Part shown: positions 1 to 8,969 of the stretch, piece after piece | Layout of the letters: each line of letters opens with the position of its first letter | Position numbering within the stretch: the first letter of the stretch is position 1 | From: Corynebacterium simulans | GTDB taxonomy: Bacteria; Actinomycetota; Actinomycetes; Mycobacteriales; Mycobacteriaceae | DNA: 64,000 bases | Assembly: GCF_001586215.1 (NCBI RefSeq) | Contig: NZ_CP014634.1 | Span: 186,001 to 250,000, forward strand | Direction: 5' to 3' | The notes under the pieces: model-generated | The model's database searches: none | Seen by the model: only the letters and a program-made list of their open reading frames with translations | Told to the model about the DNA's origin: nothing | Made by a program: the position numbers and the translations under genes

Positions 1-324
1 TGCGGTGGCCAGGTAGGTGGAGGCCTTCATCTCGCGTACGTCCACGCGCGGGTGCTTGACGACGCCCACGTTGTGCTTGATCACCTTCACTGCCGCCGGG
101 TTGGATTCCACCAGAACGACTTCCTCCGCGCCGCGGCTAGCTGCCTCCAGTCCCAAGGCACCAGAGCCGGCAAACAAATCCAGCACGCGGCTATCAGCAA
201 AACCCCAGCGCACATTCAACGAAGAAAAGAGGCCCTCGCGTGCGCGGTCCGCGGTAGGGCGCGTGCCGGACTCTGGCACCTTGATGCTGCGCCCGCGGGC
301 TTCTCCGGCGATAATTCTGGTCAT
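1..324 (-). CDS. rsmD: 16S rRNA (guanine(966)-N2)-methyltransferase RsmD, C-terminus outside the window
   Basis: RsmD methylates N2 of G966 in 16S rRNA of the small ribosomal subunit using S-adenosylmethionine. The 108 visible codons begin MTRIIAGEARGR and continue with PTADRAREGLFSSL, the typical RsmD opening. The SAM-binding motif I signature DLFAGSGALGLEA follows at about residues 56-68. The gene runs off the left edge, so the catalytic NPPY-type motif cannot be checked. Its ATG overlaps the stop of the upstream biotinyl-domain gene (ATGA, 321-324), so translation is probably coupled and the gene is the tail of the recG cluster. Confidence 0.93.
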   Translation of the reverse strand, partial: MTRIIAGEARGRSIKVPESGTRPTADRAREGLFSSLNVRWGFADSRVLDLFAGSGALGLEAASRGAEEVVLVESNPAAVKVIKHNVGVVKHPRVDVREMKASTYLATA

Positions 325-536
325 CGTGCCTCCCCAATAATCGCTAGTACGTCACCGCCATAGACTGCGGCAAAGTCTTCAGTACACAACTTATCCACCA
401 CTCCACGTCCCGGGACTACGACGGGAGCTTCTAGTTTGGTGGCCTCCACGGTAGCGATGGCATCTCCCGCAGAGACCTCTTGGCCCACGCTCACGTGAAA
501 ACGCACAGTGCCGGCAAAAGGTGCGCAAATGTTCAT
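321..536 (-). CDS. Stand-alone biotinyl/lipoyl-attachment domain protein (71 aa)
   Basis: This is a complete, isolated biotinyl-lipoyl carrier fold. It starts at a PFAGTV strand, has the GQEVSAGDAIATVEA core and ends with the GGDVLAII strand seen in carboxylase carrier domains. The modifiable lysine is about K34, in EATKLEA, where biotin carriers normally read (A/V)MKM; the methionines on both sides are replaced. No carboxylase subunit lies nearby. The gene sits 10 bp after recG and overlaps rsmD by 4 bp. From memory, other corynebacteria also have a small carrier-domain gene here. Whether it is biotinylated, lipoylated or unmodified cannot be told from sequence. Confidence 0.85.
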   Translation of the reverse strand: MNICAPFAGTVRFHVSVGQEVSAGDAIATVEATKLEAPVVVPGRGVVDKLCTEDFAAVYGGDVLAIIGEAR

Positions 537-546
537 GGGCTCTAGA

Positions 547-2673
547 TTAGTTCTTTTCTAGGTATTCCTGCTCGCTCTCGGTCATGTTCCGGGTTAATTC
601 CACCGCCAATTCTGGGTTGCGCTGCACTAAACGGTACGCATCATCGTGCGTGCGCTCAATGATGTCGCGGTCATGGGCCAAGTCCAGCAGGCGCAGCGAG
701 CGCTGGGTTCCCGATTGCAGGGTGCCCAGGATGTCTCCCTCGTGGCGCTGTTGCAGGTCAATCTCCGCCAACTCGAAGCCTGAGGTGGTGTCCGCAATCT
801 GCATGATGCGTTTAAAAGAGCCCGTGTTTTCCGCCGCGGTGGTATGGAACAGGCAGATGGAAGCATTGCCGCCGCGGCCGACGCGGCCCCGCAGCTGATG
901 CAGCTGCGAGACACCAAAGTTCTCGGACTCGCGAATGAGCATCACCGTGGCATTGGGCACGTCAACGCCGACCTCGATGACGGTCGTAGAGACCAACACA
1001 TCTGTTTCACCCCGCGCAAAGCGCGACATGACCTCATCTTTATCGTTCATGCGACCATGCAGAACGTCGAGTTTAAGGTCACGTAGCGGTCCGGCCTGGA
1101 GTTGGGACGCCACCTCGAGTACGCCACCTTCTCCCTCGATGCGCGGGCAGACGATATAGGCCTGGTGGCCAGCCTGCACCTCCTCACGGATGCGCGCTAA
1201 AGCACGCTGCACCCAGGCTGGTGCCCATTCCGGAACCACGCTGGACTGGATGGGCTTGCGCCCGCCAGGCAGCTCGCGCAGGGTAGATACCGCCAAGTCA
1301 CCGAAGACAGTCATGGCGATGGTGCGCGGAATCGGCGTTGCCGTCATGACCAGCATGTGTGGGCTCGTGCCCTCTCGAGTTTTCGAGCGCAGGCTATCGC
1401 GCTGCTCCACGCCAAAGCGATGCTGCTCGTCTACTACCACGAGACCTAGGTCGAAGAACTCTACAGAGTCCTGGATAATGGCGTGCGTGCCGATGACGAT
1501 GTCGGCCTCGCCGGAGACAATGTCCAGCAGTGCCTGGCGCTTTTCCGCAGAGCGCTGGGAACCGGTCAGGACGGCGACCTTGACGCCATCGGGCACGCTC
1601 GCGCTAATCGACGCCCCGTGCTGCGCCGCCAGCACCTCAGTCGGTGCGAGCAGTGCCGCCTGTTTGCCTGCATCGACCGCCTGCAACATCGCACACGTAG
1701 CCACCATGGTCTTGCCGGAACCAACCTCGCCCTGCAGCAGGCGCATCATGGGCAGTGTGCCGCAGAGGTCTTCGTCGATTTCCGCAATGACCTTACGCTG
1801 CCCTGCCGTTAGTTCGAAGGGTAGGTTGCTCAGCAGCCCATCACGGTAGCCGTCCAAGATGGAAGGCATCGCCACGGCGGTACGCGCCTTGAAGTCGCGT
1901 TGGCGCAGGGCCATGACGAGGCCAATGGACAAAGCCTCGTTGTACTTCAAACGCTGAATAGCTCTTTCCGGGCCAGCCGCTGTGGGCTCGTGGACTTCAC
2001 GGATAGCTTGGTCAAGTTCCACCATCATCCGGTAGTCCAGCGGCTCGGGGATCGTCGGAGTATTCTCCAGCACCATGTGGATAGCGCCCATGATGTACCA
2101 CGAGGTCACCTTGCCGCTGGCGGGATAAATAGGAATCCACTCGCGCTCAAGCAAAGATTCCAGTTGCCCGAACTGCGAGAGGTTACGCAGCGAGCCTGTA
2201 GCCGTAACCTTGCCGCCGCTGCCTCCGGAAGGCGCTGCGTCGTAAAGCGCGTTGCTCGCGCTGCCTGCACCGCCTGCATCGATAACCACGAAGTCAGGAT
2301 GTTGGAGCTGCGGCTGCCCGCGGTAGAACTTCAGCTTGCCGCTTAGCATCAAACGCATGCCTTGGCGCAGCACGCGGGTGAGATAGTGCGCGTTGAAGAA
2401 GGTGGCGGTAATCCCATTGTCCATCGCCAAAGTGAGCAAGAACCTCTTGGCTGTGTTCCGCTGCTGCAGACGCACCACCTGGCCGGTGACGGTGACATAA
2501 TCGCCTTCGTTGGCACCGCCCAGGCCTACCTCTTTGTTGTGGCGGATGTAGTCACGCGGATAGTGGCTGAGCAGCTCGCCGCAGGTGGTGTACCCAAATG
2601 CCTTTTTGATTTTGGTGGCGTCTTTGGCCGGCAAGATCTCTTTCAACTCCCGCTCGTCCCGCCATCCCAGCAT
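547..2673 (-). CDS. recG: ATP-dependent DNA helicase RecG
   Basis: RecG is a double-strand DNA translocase that regresses stalled forks and processes branched recombination intermediates. The 708-residue product has an N-terminal wedge/OB region (about 55-130). The two helicase lobes carry Walker A GEVGSGKT at 315-322, the DEQH box at about 415-418, motif III ATPIPRT and the motif VI arginine finger QLRGRVGRG. An insert of about 25 residues rich in Gly, Ala and Ser (about 133-157) lies after the OB fold. The ATG is only 2 bp after the DAK2 gene stop, so it is co-transcribed with it. Length is normal for the family. Confidence 0.97.
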   Translation of the reverse strand: MLGWRDERELKEILPAKDATKIKKAFGYTTCGELLSHYPRDYIRHNKEVGLGGANEGDYVTVTGQVVRLQQRNTAKRFLLTLAMDNGITATFFNAHYLTRVLRQGMRLMLSGKLKFYRGQPQLQHPDFVVIDAGGAGSASNALYDAAPSGGSGGKVTATGSLRNLSQFGQLESLLEREWIPIYPASGKVTSWYIMGAIHMVLENTPTIPEPLDYRMMVELDQAIREVHEPTAAGPERAIQRLKYNEALSIGLVMALRQRDFKARTAVAMPSILDGYRDGLLSNLPFELTAGQRKVIAEIDEDLCGTLPMMRLLQGEVGSGKTMVATCAMLQAVDAGKQAALLAPTEVLAAQHGASISASVPDGVKVAVLTGSQRSAEKRQALLDIVSGEADIVIGTHAIIQDSVEFFDLGLVVVDEQHRFGVEQRDSLRSKTREGTSPHMLVMTATPIPRTIAMTVFGDLAVSTLRELPGGRKPIQSSVVPEWAPAWVQRALARIREEVQAGHQAYIVCPRIEGEGGVLEVASQLQAGPLRDLKLDVLHGRMNDKDEVMSRFARGETDVLVSTTVIEVGVDVPNATVMLIRESENFGVSQLHQLRGRVGRGGNASICLFHTTAAENTGSFKRIMQIADTTSGFELAEIDLQQRHEGDILGTLQSGTQRSLRLLDLAHDRDIIERTHDDAYRLVQRNPELAVELTRNMTESEQEYLEKN

Positions 2674-2675
2674 GC

Positions 2676-4022
2676 TTACTCCACTCCGATCTCAGTCTTG
2701 ATGCCCTCAACATGGATGGCAACGACCTCCACCTCGAGTGCCTCAGACAGGTAATCATCATCCAGCTTAAGGCTGGTGAGGACGGTGACTTGCTCTCCCC
2801 CGGCAGCCAACATTTCACGGCTTTTGACCAAGATAGAGTCAACGTCTTCATGCGCAGGTTTATCCACGCGCATGGAACGCGCGGCATCCCCCATAACAGA
2901 AACCATGGAATCGGTGTCAGGATTATCCGGCTCATAGACGGAGATTGCCGCCAGGCCTGCAACCAAAGACTCAGTGGGCACCACGCGGGCCTCCCCGGCA
3001 TCGCCCTCAAACCCGTTGGGCAGGTAAATATCCTGCGGCTGCGAAACCGTGACTTGCTCGCCTGGGCGAACAATCTTGGCGCCTACGGTTTCAAAAAGTG
3101 CTGCGACCGGGCCTGCCGGCGCTACCGCAAAGATGCGCCGTGATGACTCATCCACTACGGGTTCGTCTGCTGCCTCCGGCAGTACTTCCAAGCGCAGGTT
3201 GCTTACCACGCCGGAGCCGAAGGCCATCTCGATGACAGGGCCGGCCTCACGGGTATGAATGTGTACCGAGCCGGAGTTCTCAGTGGCGCGGGCAATGACG
3301 AGGCTATTGCCATGCTCACCTATCTTTTCACCAAGTGCGTCCAGATCCCCTTCGAAGAAGAAGACCACCTCGAGCTCGGCCTCAACCTCGTCTTCGTGTT
3401 CGGCCTCGCGCACTGCGCCGCCCTCGATCTCAGCCAGCAAGGCCTCAAGCAGGATGACGAACCCGGTACCGCCAGCATCGACCACACCGGCCTCTCGCAG
3501 TACAGCAAGCTGCGAAGGGGTCTTGGACAATGCAGTGCGGGCGGCAGTGATGGTTTCGACCACAATGTCGTGGAATTGCTTGCCAGGCTGCTCAGCAGAC
3601 GCGGAAGCCGCAGCTGCCGCCGCACGCAAGACCGAAATGACCGTGCCCTCCACCGGACGCGCAATGGCGCGTTCCACCAGCTGCACTGCGAGGCTCAAAG
3701 CAGACGCAAAAGTCTGGCCATCCACGCGGGAATCAACCGTGGTATCCGCGATGCCGCGCAGCACCTGGGATAACACCATGCCGGAGTTGCCACGGGCGCC
3801 GCGCACGGAACCGATAGCAAGTGCCTCGGCTACGTCGCCTCCCTTTTCCACCTGCTCGAGTGCAGCCTCCATGGTGTGGGCCATGTTGGAGCCGGTATCG
3901 GAATCTGGAACCGGGAATACGTTAAGCGCATTGATTTCAGCGCGTCGGTGGGAAAGTTCACCAACAGTTCGGATCGCCCAGTTATGAAGACCACGGGCAT
4001 CTAACGAACTCGGATATGACAT
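2676..4022 (-). CDS. DAK2/DhaL-domain protein (YloV/FakA-like)
   Basis: The protein has an N-terminal DAK2 (DhaL-like) nucleotide-binding domain over about residues 10-200. Its metal/phosphate motif NVFPVPDSDTGSNM is at 34-47 and GARGNSG follows further on. The C-terminal half resembles the regulatory half of YloV/FakA proteins. FakA phosphorylates fatty acids bound to FakB/DegV proteins; no FakB gene is visible here, so the substrate is inferred only from family. The frame stays open upstream to 4298 inside ung, but the ATG at 4022 gives the conserved N-terminus and lies 10 bp after the ung stop. At 448 residues it is shorter than FakA of Firmicutes (about 550). Confidence 0.88.
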   Translation of the reverse strand: MSYPSSLDARGLHNWAIRTVGELSHRRAEINALNVFPVPDSDTGSNMAHTMEAALEQVEKGGDVAEALAIGSVRGARGNSGMVLSQVLRGIADTTVDSRVDGQTFASALSLAVQLVERAIARPVEGTVISVLRAAAAAASASAEQPGKQFHDIVVETITAARTALSKTPSQLAVLREAGVVDAGGTGFVILLEALLAEIEGGAVREAEHEDEVEAELEVVFFFEGDLDALGEKIGEHGNSLVIARATENSGSVHIHTREAGPVIEMAFGSGVVSNLRLEVLPEAADEPVVDESSRRIFAVAPAGPVAALFETVGAKIVRPGEQVTVSQPQDIYLPNGFEGDAGEARVVPTESLVAGLAAISVYEPDNPDTDSMVSVMGDAARSMRVDKPAHEDVDSILVKSREMLAAGGEQVTVLTSLKLDDDYLSEALEVEVVAIHVEGIKTEIGVE

Positions 4023-4032
4023 GCCGAATAGT

Positions 4033-4707
4033 TTACAAGTGCCAGTCGACATCCGGCGCGCCCTGGTCGCGCAAAAGCTCATTAGCGCGCGAAAACGGCC
4101 GTGAGCCAAAGAATCCTCGGCGTGCGGAAAGAGGCGAAGGATGCGCCGAATTGATAATCGGCACGTCCGGCAAGAACTTCGCGCAGGCCTTGGCATCATT
4201 GCCCCATAAGATGGCCACCATCGGCTGCCGGTTGAGCGCCCGGATTGCAGCCTCCGTGATGGCCTGCCAGCCGAGCTTACGATGCGAGCCTGCCTCACCC
4301 GGTGCCACCGTGAGCACGCGATTTAAAAGCATGACTCCCTGGGACTCCCAAGCGCTCAAGTCACCGTCTTCGCGCGGGGCGACGCCTACGTCCTCGCTTA
4401 ACTCTTTGTAGATGTTGTGCAAGGAACGCGGTGGTTTAACCCCAGGTGCCGTGGCAAAAGACCTACCTACCGCGTGTCCTGGCGTGGGATAAGGGTCCTG
4501 CCCCACGATGAGCACGCGTACTTGGGGCAAAGGCACGCGAAAGGCAGCAAAGACATTTTCGGCCGCTGGCAGGAATCCATCTTCCGGCAGCTGCTGCAAT
4601 TGCTGCTCAATGGCCGGCAGGTGCTCTTCTAGTACCGGCACCAAGACCGGCAACCACGAGCTATCGATTACCGACGTATCAAAAAGTTGCGAGTACGGCG
4701 CAGTCAT
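4033..4707 (-). CDS. ung: Uracil-DNA glycosylase (family 1)
   Basis: Ung removes uracil from DNA and starts base-excision repair. The water-activating motif [13 protein letters not shown] is near residue 70 and the DNA-intercalation motif [18 protein letters not shown] near 190; the uracil-recognition segment [16 protein letters not shown] lies between. Two adjacent ATGs are possible (4710 and 4707). The GGAGG box ends 2 nt before the first and 5 nt before the second, so I prefer 4707, giving 224 residues, normal for the family. It lies between thiL and the DAK2 gene in the same leftward cluster. Confidence 0.96.
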   Translation of the reverse strand: MTAPYSQLFDTSVIDSSWLPVLVPVLEEHLPAIEQQLQQLPEDGFLPAAENVFAAFRVPLPQVRVLIVGQDPYPTPGHAVGRSFATAPGVKPPRSLHNIYKELSEDVGVAPREDGDLSAWESQGVMLLNRVLTVAPGEAGSHRKLGWQAITEAAIRALNRQPMVAILWGNDAKACAKFLPDVPIINSAHPSPLSARRGFFGSRPFSRANELLRDQGAPDVDWHL

Positions 4708-4737
4708 CATTTCCTCCCCTGAAAATTCCTCGCTGCT

Positions 4738-5694
4738 TTAAAAGCTCTGCCAGCCAGCGTCATACCCCGGCTTCTTACCATCCACGGTCAGCCCAGTGCC
4801 GCGGTTGACGGTGCCGATGACGCGGAACCCCGATGGCGCTTCCTTGTTGGTGGTAGCCACCAAGGTATGGTCCTCGCCGCCAGTGAGCACCCATTCCCAT
4901 GGGTCAACGCCCAAAACCACGCCGGCTTCAGTGAGCAAAGCGTCAGGAGCGATGGCGGTGGAATGCAAGTCGATGTGCACGTTGGAGCGCTTTGCCACGC
5001 CCGCGATATCTGGCACGAGGCCATCCGAGTTATCCGTCATGGCGGTAGCCCCCGTGGCGCGGGCGATTACGCCGCGGCCTGGTTTGAGCGAGGGATTGCA
5101 GTGGGCGTCGATAAGCGGCCATAGCTCCGAAAGCTCGGGCGGTAGGTCGCGCCCATATTCCTGCAGCAATGCAAGCCCCGCCGCGGAGTAACCAATCTTT
5201 CCGTGGCTGACCAGCTTCTGTCCCGCTCGTGCCCCACCCAGGGTCAATGGGGGTTGGCTTCCGCCCAACGTGCCAATTGCGGTAACGGTGATAACCAGCT
5301 GTGAACCGCGCGTGAGGTCACCACCGACCAGCTCTGCGTTATAAAGGGCGCAACGCTGGGCGATGCCCTCCGCAATACCGCGCACGAAGGACACGTGGGT
5401 CTCCGCAGGCGCCGCAATCGCGAGCAACGCTGCAGTGGGACGCGCGCCCATCGCCTCGATATCGGCAAAGTTGCGCAGAATCGCTTTCTGGCCCACCTCC
5501 ATCGGAGTGGACCAGTCACGGCGGAAATGCCTGCCCTCCACCATCATGTCGGTGCAAGCCACCGTGCGTGAGTTCGGCGGATCCGGGAACATGACGGCGG
5601 CATCATCACCGTTTAGCGCGCTGGGCGCCGCGGCTACGATTTCACCGATGACATGTTGCTCGCCGGCTTGCCCAAGGGTATGCGACAAATGCAC
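4738..5694 (-). CDS. thiL: Thiamine-monophosphate kinase
   Basis: ThiL phosphorylates thiamine monophosphate to thiamine diphosphate. Visible family motifs are NGDDAAVM near the N-terminus, the Mg-binding DMMVEGRHF segment, AELVGGDLTRG and TDNSDGL. The frame is open up to 5808, but no extra conserved sequence lies there. GTG at 5694 is preceded on the minus strand by AGAAAGG with 5 nt spacing and gives 318 residues, the usual size. It is the first gene of the leftward cluster thiL-ung-DAK2-recG-carrier-rsmD and is divergent from the DUF3515 gene, whose start is only about 60 bp away. No TPP riboswitch is visible in that gap. Confidence 0.94.
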   Translation of the reverse strand: MHLSHTLGQAGEQHVIGEIVAAAPSALNGDDAAVMFPDPPNSRTVACTDMMVEGRHFRRDWSTPMEVGQKAILRNFADIEAMGARPTAALLAIAAPAETHVSFVRGIAEGIAQRCALYNAELVGGDLTRGSQLVITVTAIGTLGGSQPPLTLGGARAGQKLVSHGKIGYSAAGLALLQEYGRDLPPELSELWPLIDAHCNPSLKPGRGVIARATGATAMTDNSDGLVPDIAGVAKRSNVHIDLHSTAIAPDALLTEAGVVLGVDPWEWVLTGGEDHTLVATTNKEAPSGFRVIGTVNRGTGLTVDGKKPGYDAGWQSF

Positions 5695-5755
5695 GATGGC
5701 CTTTCTCAAAGGGAGGTTAATACTGACACTACTTAACGCGTTAGGATGAACGCTT

Positions 5756-6658
5756 ATGACCAACCAATTTAACCGCACCGCCGTATTTATCTCACTTGGA
5801 CTATCCATTGCGATGGTATTCGCGGTTATTTTTGGCGCGAAGTTCTACTTCGAAAACACGGCCAAAGCCCCAGTTGCGCTGTCCCCCATTCAATCAGACG
5901 ACGCTAACTCCGCGGAGTGTAAGGCCGTCGTCGCCGCAGCGCCCGAGGAGTTCATGGGCCAGCCCCGGGCCGAAATCGCCGAGCCGGTTCCGGCGGGCGC
6001 CGCTGCGTGGGCAAAACTTTCCTCCGAGTCGGTCAGCTTGCGCTGCGGCGCCAACCTGCCGTATCAGTACACCGCCTACTCCCAGACCGAGGACATCGAC
6101 GGCGATGCCTGGCTCAAGGTCAAAGACATGACCCCAGGCTCCAACCTCACCACGTGGTACAACACCGATCGCAGCCCTGTGGTAGCAGTGACCACCTTCA
6201 ACGACGAGCGTCCCACCGGTTTGGAAAAGACGCTCGAGCCGCTGCGCAAGGAGCACCACGAGCCCCGCCCGGCACCGCTTTTAAAGCTTGCCGACGGCCC
6301 GGATAAAATGTGTACCCCTTTGGAAAAGGCGCTGCCGGAGCACATCGCGGATGGCTACACCCGCCGCAGCGACATCGAGGACAAAAACACCTACGTCTGG
6401 AGCGCGGAAGGCCGCGAAGACATCGTGGTGCGCTGCGGCGTCGGCGAACCCGAAAACTACAAACCGGGCGTACAGCTCCAGCAAGTAAACGATGTGCCTT
6501 GGTTCGAAGACACCACCTTGGCCGAGGGAACTACCGGCGGAACCTGGTTCGCCTTGGGCCGCGCGAACGACTTAGCCTTGTTCGCGCCCCAAGACGTTGC
6601 CAACTCTGCGCTGGTGCGCATGAGCGACACTTTGGCCAAGCACACCCCTGGCCAGTAG
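5756..6658 (+). CDS. DUF3515-family membrane-anchored protein
   Basis: The 300-residue product has a single hydrophobic segment at about 9-28 (TAVFISLGLSIAMVFAVIFG), followed by an extracytoplasmic region with conserved cysteines. Segments like SLRCGANLP and VVRCGVGEP look like two related sub-repeats, each with a Cys, a proline-containing turn and a tryptophan further on. This matches the actinobacterial DUF3515 family, which has no assigned function. The gene lies between thiL and ddl. Its position next to the D-Ala-D-Ala ligase gene hints at the envelope, but that is only inference. Confidence 0.85.
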   Translation: MTNQFNRTAVFISLGLSIAMVFAVIFGAKFYFENTAKAPVALSPIQSDDANSAECKAVVAAAPEEFMGQPRAEIAEPVPAGAAAWAKLSSESVSLRCGANLPYQYTAYSQTEDIDGDAWLKVKDMTPGSNLTTWYNTDRSPVVAVTTFNDERPTGLEKTLEPLRKEHHEPRPAPLLKLADGPDKMCTPLEKALPEHIADGYTRRSDIEDKNTYVWSAEGREDIVVRCGVGEPENYKPGVQLQQVNDVPWFEDTTLAEGTTGGTWFALGRANDLALFAPQDVANSALVRMSDTLAKHTPGQ

Positions 6659-6664
6659 CGAAGG

Positions 6665-7732
6665 TTATTTCGCGCGAGCGAGAGCGTTGTCTACCAGGGC
6701 GTCGAGAAGCGCTGCGTAATCGACGCCGGTGGCGGCAAATACCTGTGGATACATGGAGATCGGGGTAAAGCCCGGGAAGGTGTTGATCTCGTTGATGTAG
6801 AAAGCATCTTCGGTGATGAAAAAGTCCACGCGGCTAATGCCCTCACAGCCCAGTGCGCGGAAAGCCGCGATGGCGGTCTCTCGCAAAGTCTTGGTTAGGT
6901 CTTCCGCCAGCGGGGCCGGAATCTGTGCACTGACGCCTTCATCGATGTACTTGGCATCGAAGCCATAGAAGCCTTCGTCAGCCTCCTCAATGCCATTGAG
7001 CTGTGCCGGAACCGAAGCAATGATGGAACCATCCGCGTACTCCAGCACGCCGATTTCTACCTCAGCGCCCACGATCTCAGGCTCGACGAGCACCTTGCCA
7101 TCGCTTTCGAAGGCCACCTCGGCTGCGTGCGGGAAATCCGCCCAATCCCTGACCTTGGAAACGCCGATGGAAGAACCACCACGTGCAGGTTTTACAAAGA
7201 CCGGCAAACCCAGTTCCTGCTTTTCTTCCTCGGTCAACGCGGTGCGCTCCTTGAGCACCACCTCGGGCGCTACCGGCAGGCCCTCTGCCTTGAGCAGCTT
7301 TTTGGTAAATTCCTTGTCCATTCCGGCCGAAGAAGCCAGAACGCCGGTGCCCACATAAGGAATATCGGAAAGCTCAAACAGCCCCTGGACAGTGCCGTCT
7401 TCGCCATATGGTCCGTGCAGAACCGGGATGATGACATCGACTTGCGCATAGTGGTTGTGCTGAGTGACGTTGTGGAAACGGCCCTTGGTGGCTGGGTTTA
7501 GGGACAACGCCAATTCATCGCCCAAGGTCACCTCCGGCATAACGCCATCGATGATTTCTAGGCCTTCGGTGGTTCCCGGCGTCCACTGGCCTTGCTTAGT
7601 AATTCCGATAGGCACCACCTCGTACTTCGCAGGGTCAAGGTGATTCATGATCGCGCCTGCGGAAATACAAGAGACAGAATGCTCGGAACTACGACCGCCA
7701 TATACAACGGCTACACGGATCTTTTCGCTCAT
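6665..7732 (-). CDS. ddl: D-alanine--D-alanine ligase
   Basis: Ddl is a cytosolic ATP-grasp enzyme that joins two D-alanines for peptidoglycan precursors. The N-terminal strand VAVVYGGRSSEHSVS, the ATP-grasp lysine segment PVFVKPARGGSSIGVSKV, the EPEIVGAEVEIGVL segment, and the metal/phosphate-binding INEINTFPGFTPISMYP near residue 320 are all present. Length (355 aa) is normal. It ends convergently 6 bp from the DUF3515 gene. gpsA ends 22 bp upstream, so gpsA-ddl is a likely two-gene unit. Confidence 0.97.
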   Translation of the reverse strand: MSEKIRVAVVYGGRSSEHSVSCISAGAIMNHLDPAKYEVVPIGITKQGQWTPGTTEGLEIIDGVMPEVTLGDELALSLNPATKGRFHNVTQHNHYAQVDVIIPVLHGPYGEDGTVQGLFELSDIPYVGTGVLASSAGMDKEFTKKLLKAEGLPVAPEVVLKERTALTEEEKQELGLPVFVKPARGGSSIGVSKVRDWADFPHAAEVAFESDGKVLVEPEIVGAEVEIGVLEYADGSIIASVPAQLNGIEEADEGFYGFDAKYIDEGVSAQIPAPLAEDLTKTLRETAIAAFRALGCEGISRVDFFITEDAFYINEINTFPGFTPISMYPQVFAATGVDYAALLDALVDNALARAK

Positions 7733-7754
7733 AACGGCAAACTTTACCCTCGCA

Positions 7755-8753
7755 CTATTCCGACTTCTTTGAACGCCCCATCAACGCGACGATCATGTCT
7801 TCGACGTCGACGCCGCGGTGGCAAACTCCGTAGACCGCTTGGGTAATAGGCATCTCGACGCCCACCTGCTGAGCCAACCGGAAAATAGAATCCGAGGAGA
7901 TAACGCCTTCTGCCACTTGGCCATTCGTTGCAGCCTTGGCTTCTTCCAGCGTGCCGCCCTGGCCCAAGCGGTAGCCAAAGGTGCGGTTACGAGAGAGGGT
8001 CGAGCTACAGGTGGCCACGAGGTCACCCATGCCAGCAAGTCCAGAGAAAGTAAACGGGTCAGCACCCAAAGCCACGCCAAGGCGAGTGATCTCCGCAAGA
8101 CCGCGAGTGATGATGGTGGCCAGAGTGTTATTGCCCAAGCCACGACCAGAGGCCATGCCGCAGGCGAGGGCGATGACGTTCTTGCAGGCACCACCGATCT
8201 CGGCACCAATGACATCGGTGTTGGTATATGGGCGCAGATACGGTGCGGCCGCTGCATGCTGGACAGCCTTCGCGCGCTCCTCGTCGGTGCACGCGATGAC
8301 GGTGGCCGCCGGCTGCTCCTCCGCTACCTCTTTAGCCAGGTTCGGGCCGGAAAGTACTGCGATGCGCGATTCATCGACACCAGTTGCATCAGCGATGACC
8401 TCGCTCATGCGCTTTAGAGTTGCTGCCTCCACGCCTTTCGAGATGGACACCAAGGTGGAATCAGCAGGCAGCAAGGGCGCCCACTTTTCCAAGTTGCTGC
8501 GCAAGGTCTGCGAGGGCACACCGAAAATCACGATGGCGGAACCGTCGAGCGCCGCTGCGGCATCCGACGTCGCAATAAGGCCCGAGGGCAGCTCGAGGCC
8601 CGGCAAGTAATCAGGGTTGATATGCGTCGTATTAATAGCCTCAGCCAGCTCGGGGCGGCGCGCCCACAAGTGGACCTCGCTTCCCGCATCAGCGAAGACT
8701 TTCGCCAAGGTGGTTCCCCAAGAACCCGCGCCCATTACTGCAACCTTTTGCAT
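7755..8753 (-). CDS. gpsA: NAD(P)H-dependent glycerol-3-phosphate dehydrogenase
   Basis: GpsA reduces dihydroxyacetone phosphate to sn-glycerol 3-phosphate for phospholipid synthesis. The Rossmann motif [12 protein letters not shown] is at about residues 6-17. The catalytic Lys segment [15 protein letters not shown] is near 190 and [11 protein letters not shown] follows. The length of 332 residues is normal. It is upstream of ddl in the same direction and divergent from the Nudix gene, with a gap of about 215 bp that holds no other recognisable gene. Confidence 0.97.
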   Translation of the reverse strand: MQKVAVMGAGSWGTTLAKVFADAGSEVHLWARRPELAEAINTTHINPDYLPGLELPSGLIATSDAAAALDGSAIVIFGVPSQTLRSNLEKWAPLLPADSTLVSISKGVEAATLKRMSEVIADATGVDESRIAVLSGPNLAKEVAEEQPAATVIACTDEERAKAVQHAAAAPYLRPYTNTDVIGAEIGGACKNVIALACGMASGRGLGNNTLATIITRGLAEITRLGVALGADPFTFSGLAGMGDLVATCSSTLSRNRTFGYRLGQGGTLEEAKAATNGQVAEGVISSDSIFRLAQQVGVEMPITQAVYGVCHRGVDVEDMIVALMGRSKKSE

Positions 8754-8969
8754 TAGCTCTCCCCTTTGCGTATCTCGTGCAACATACCTAGATTAGCCCA
8801 ACCGGCCCGCACAAAAGACAAGCTTTTTCAGCCTGCGGGCCAACTGGGGGTAAGTGAAGTAATATTCAGCCAACCGAGCGCGAAGAACCGGCGCGTGCGG
8901 ATGCAAAGCGCGCTCAAAAAGCGCAAGATAGTTAAGAATAAGCTGCGCAGCCATCTGTTAAGGAGCGAA

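Noticed and set aside
5695..5755. Possible TPP riboswitch before thiL
   Set aside because: The gap is about 60 bp and shared with a divergent gene; no conserved TPP-riboswitch core is visible.
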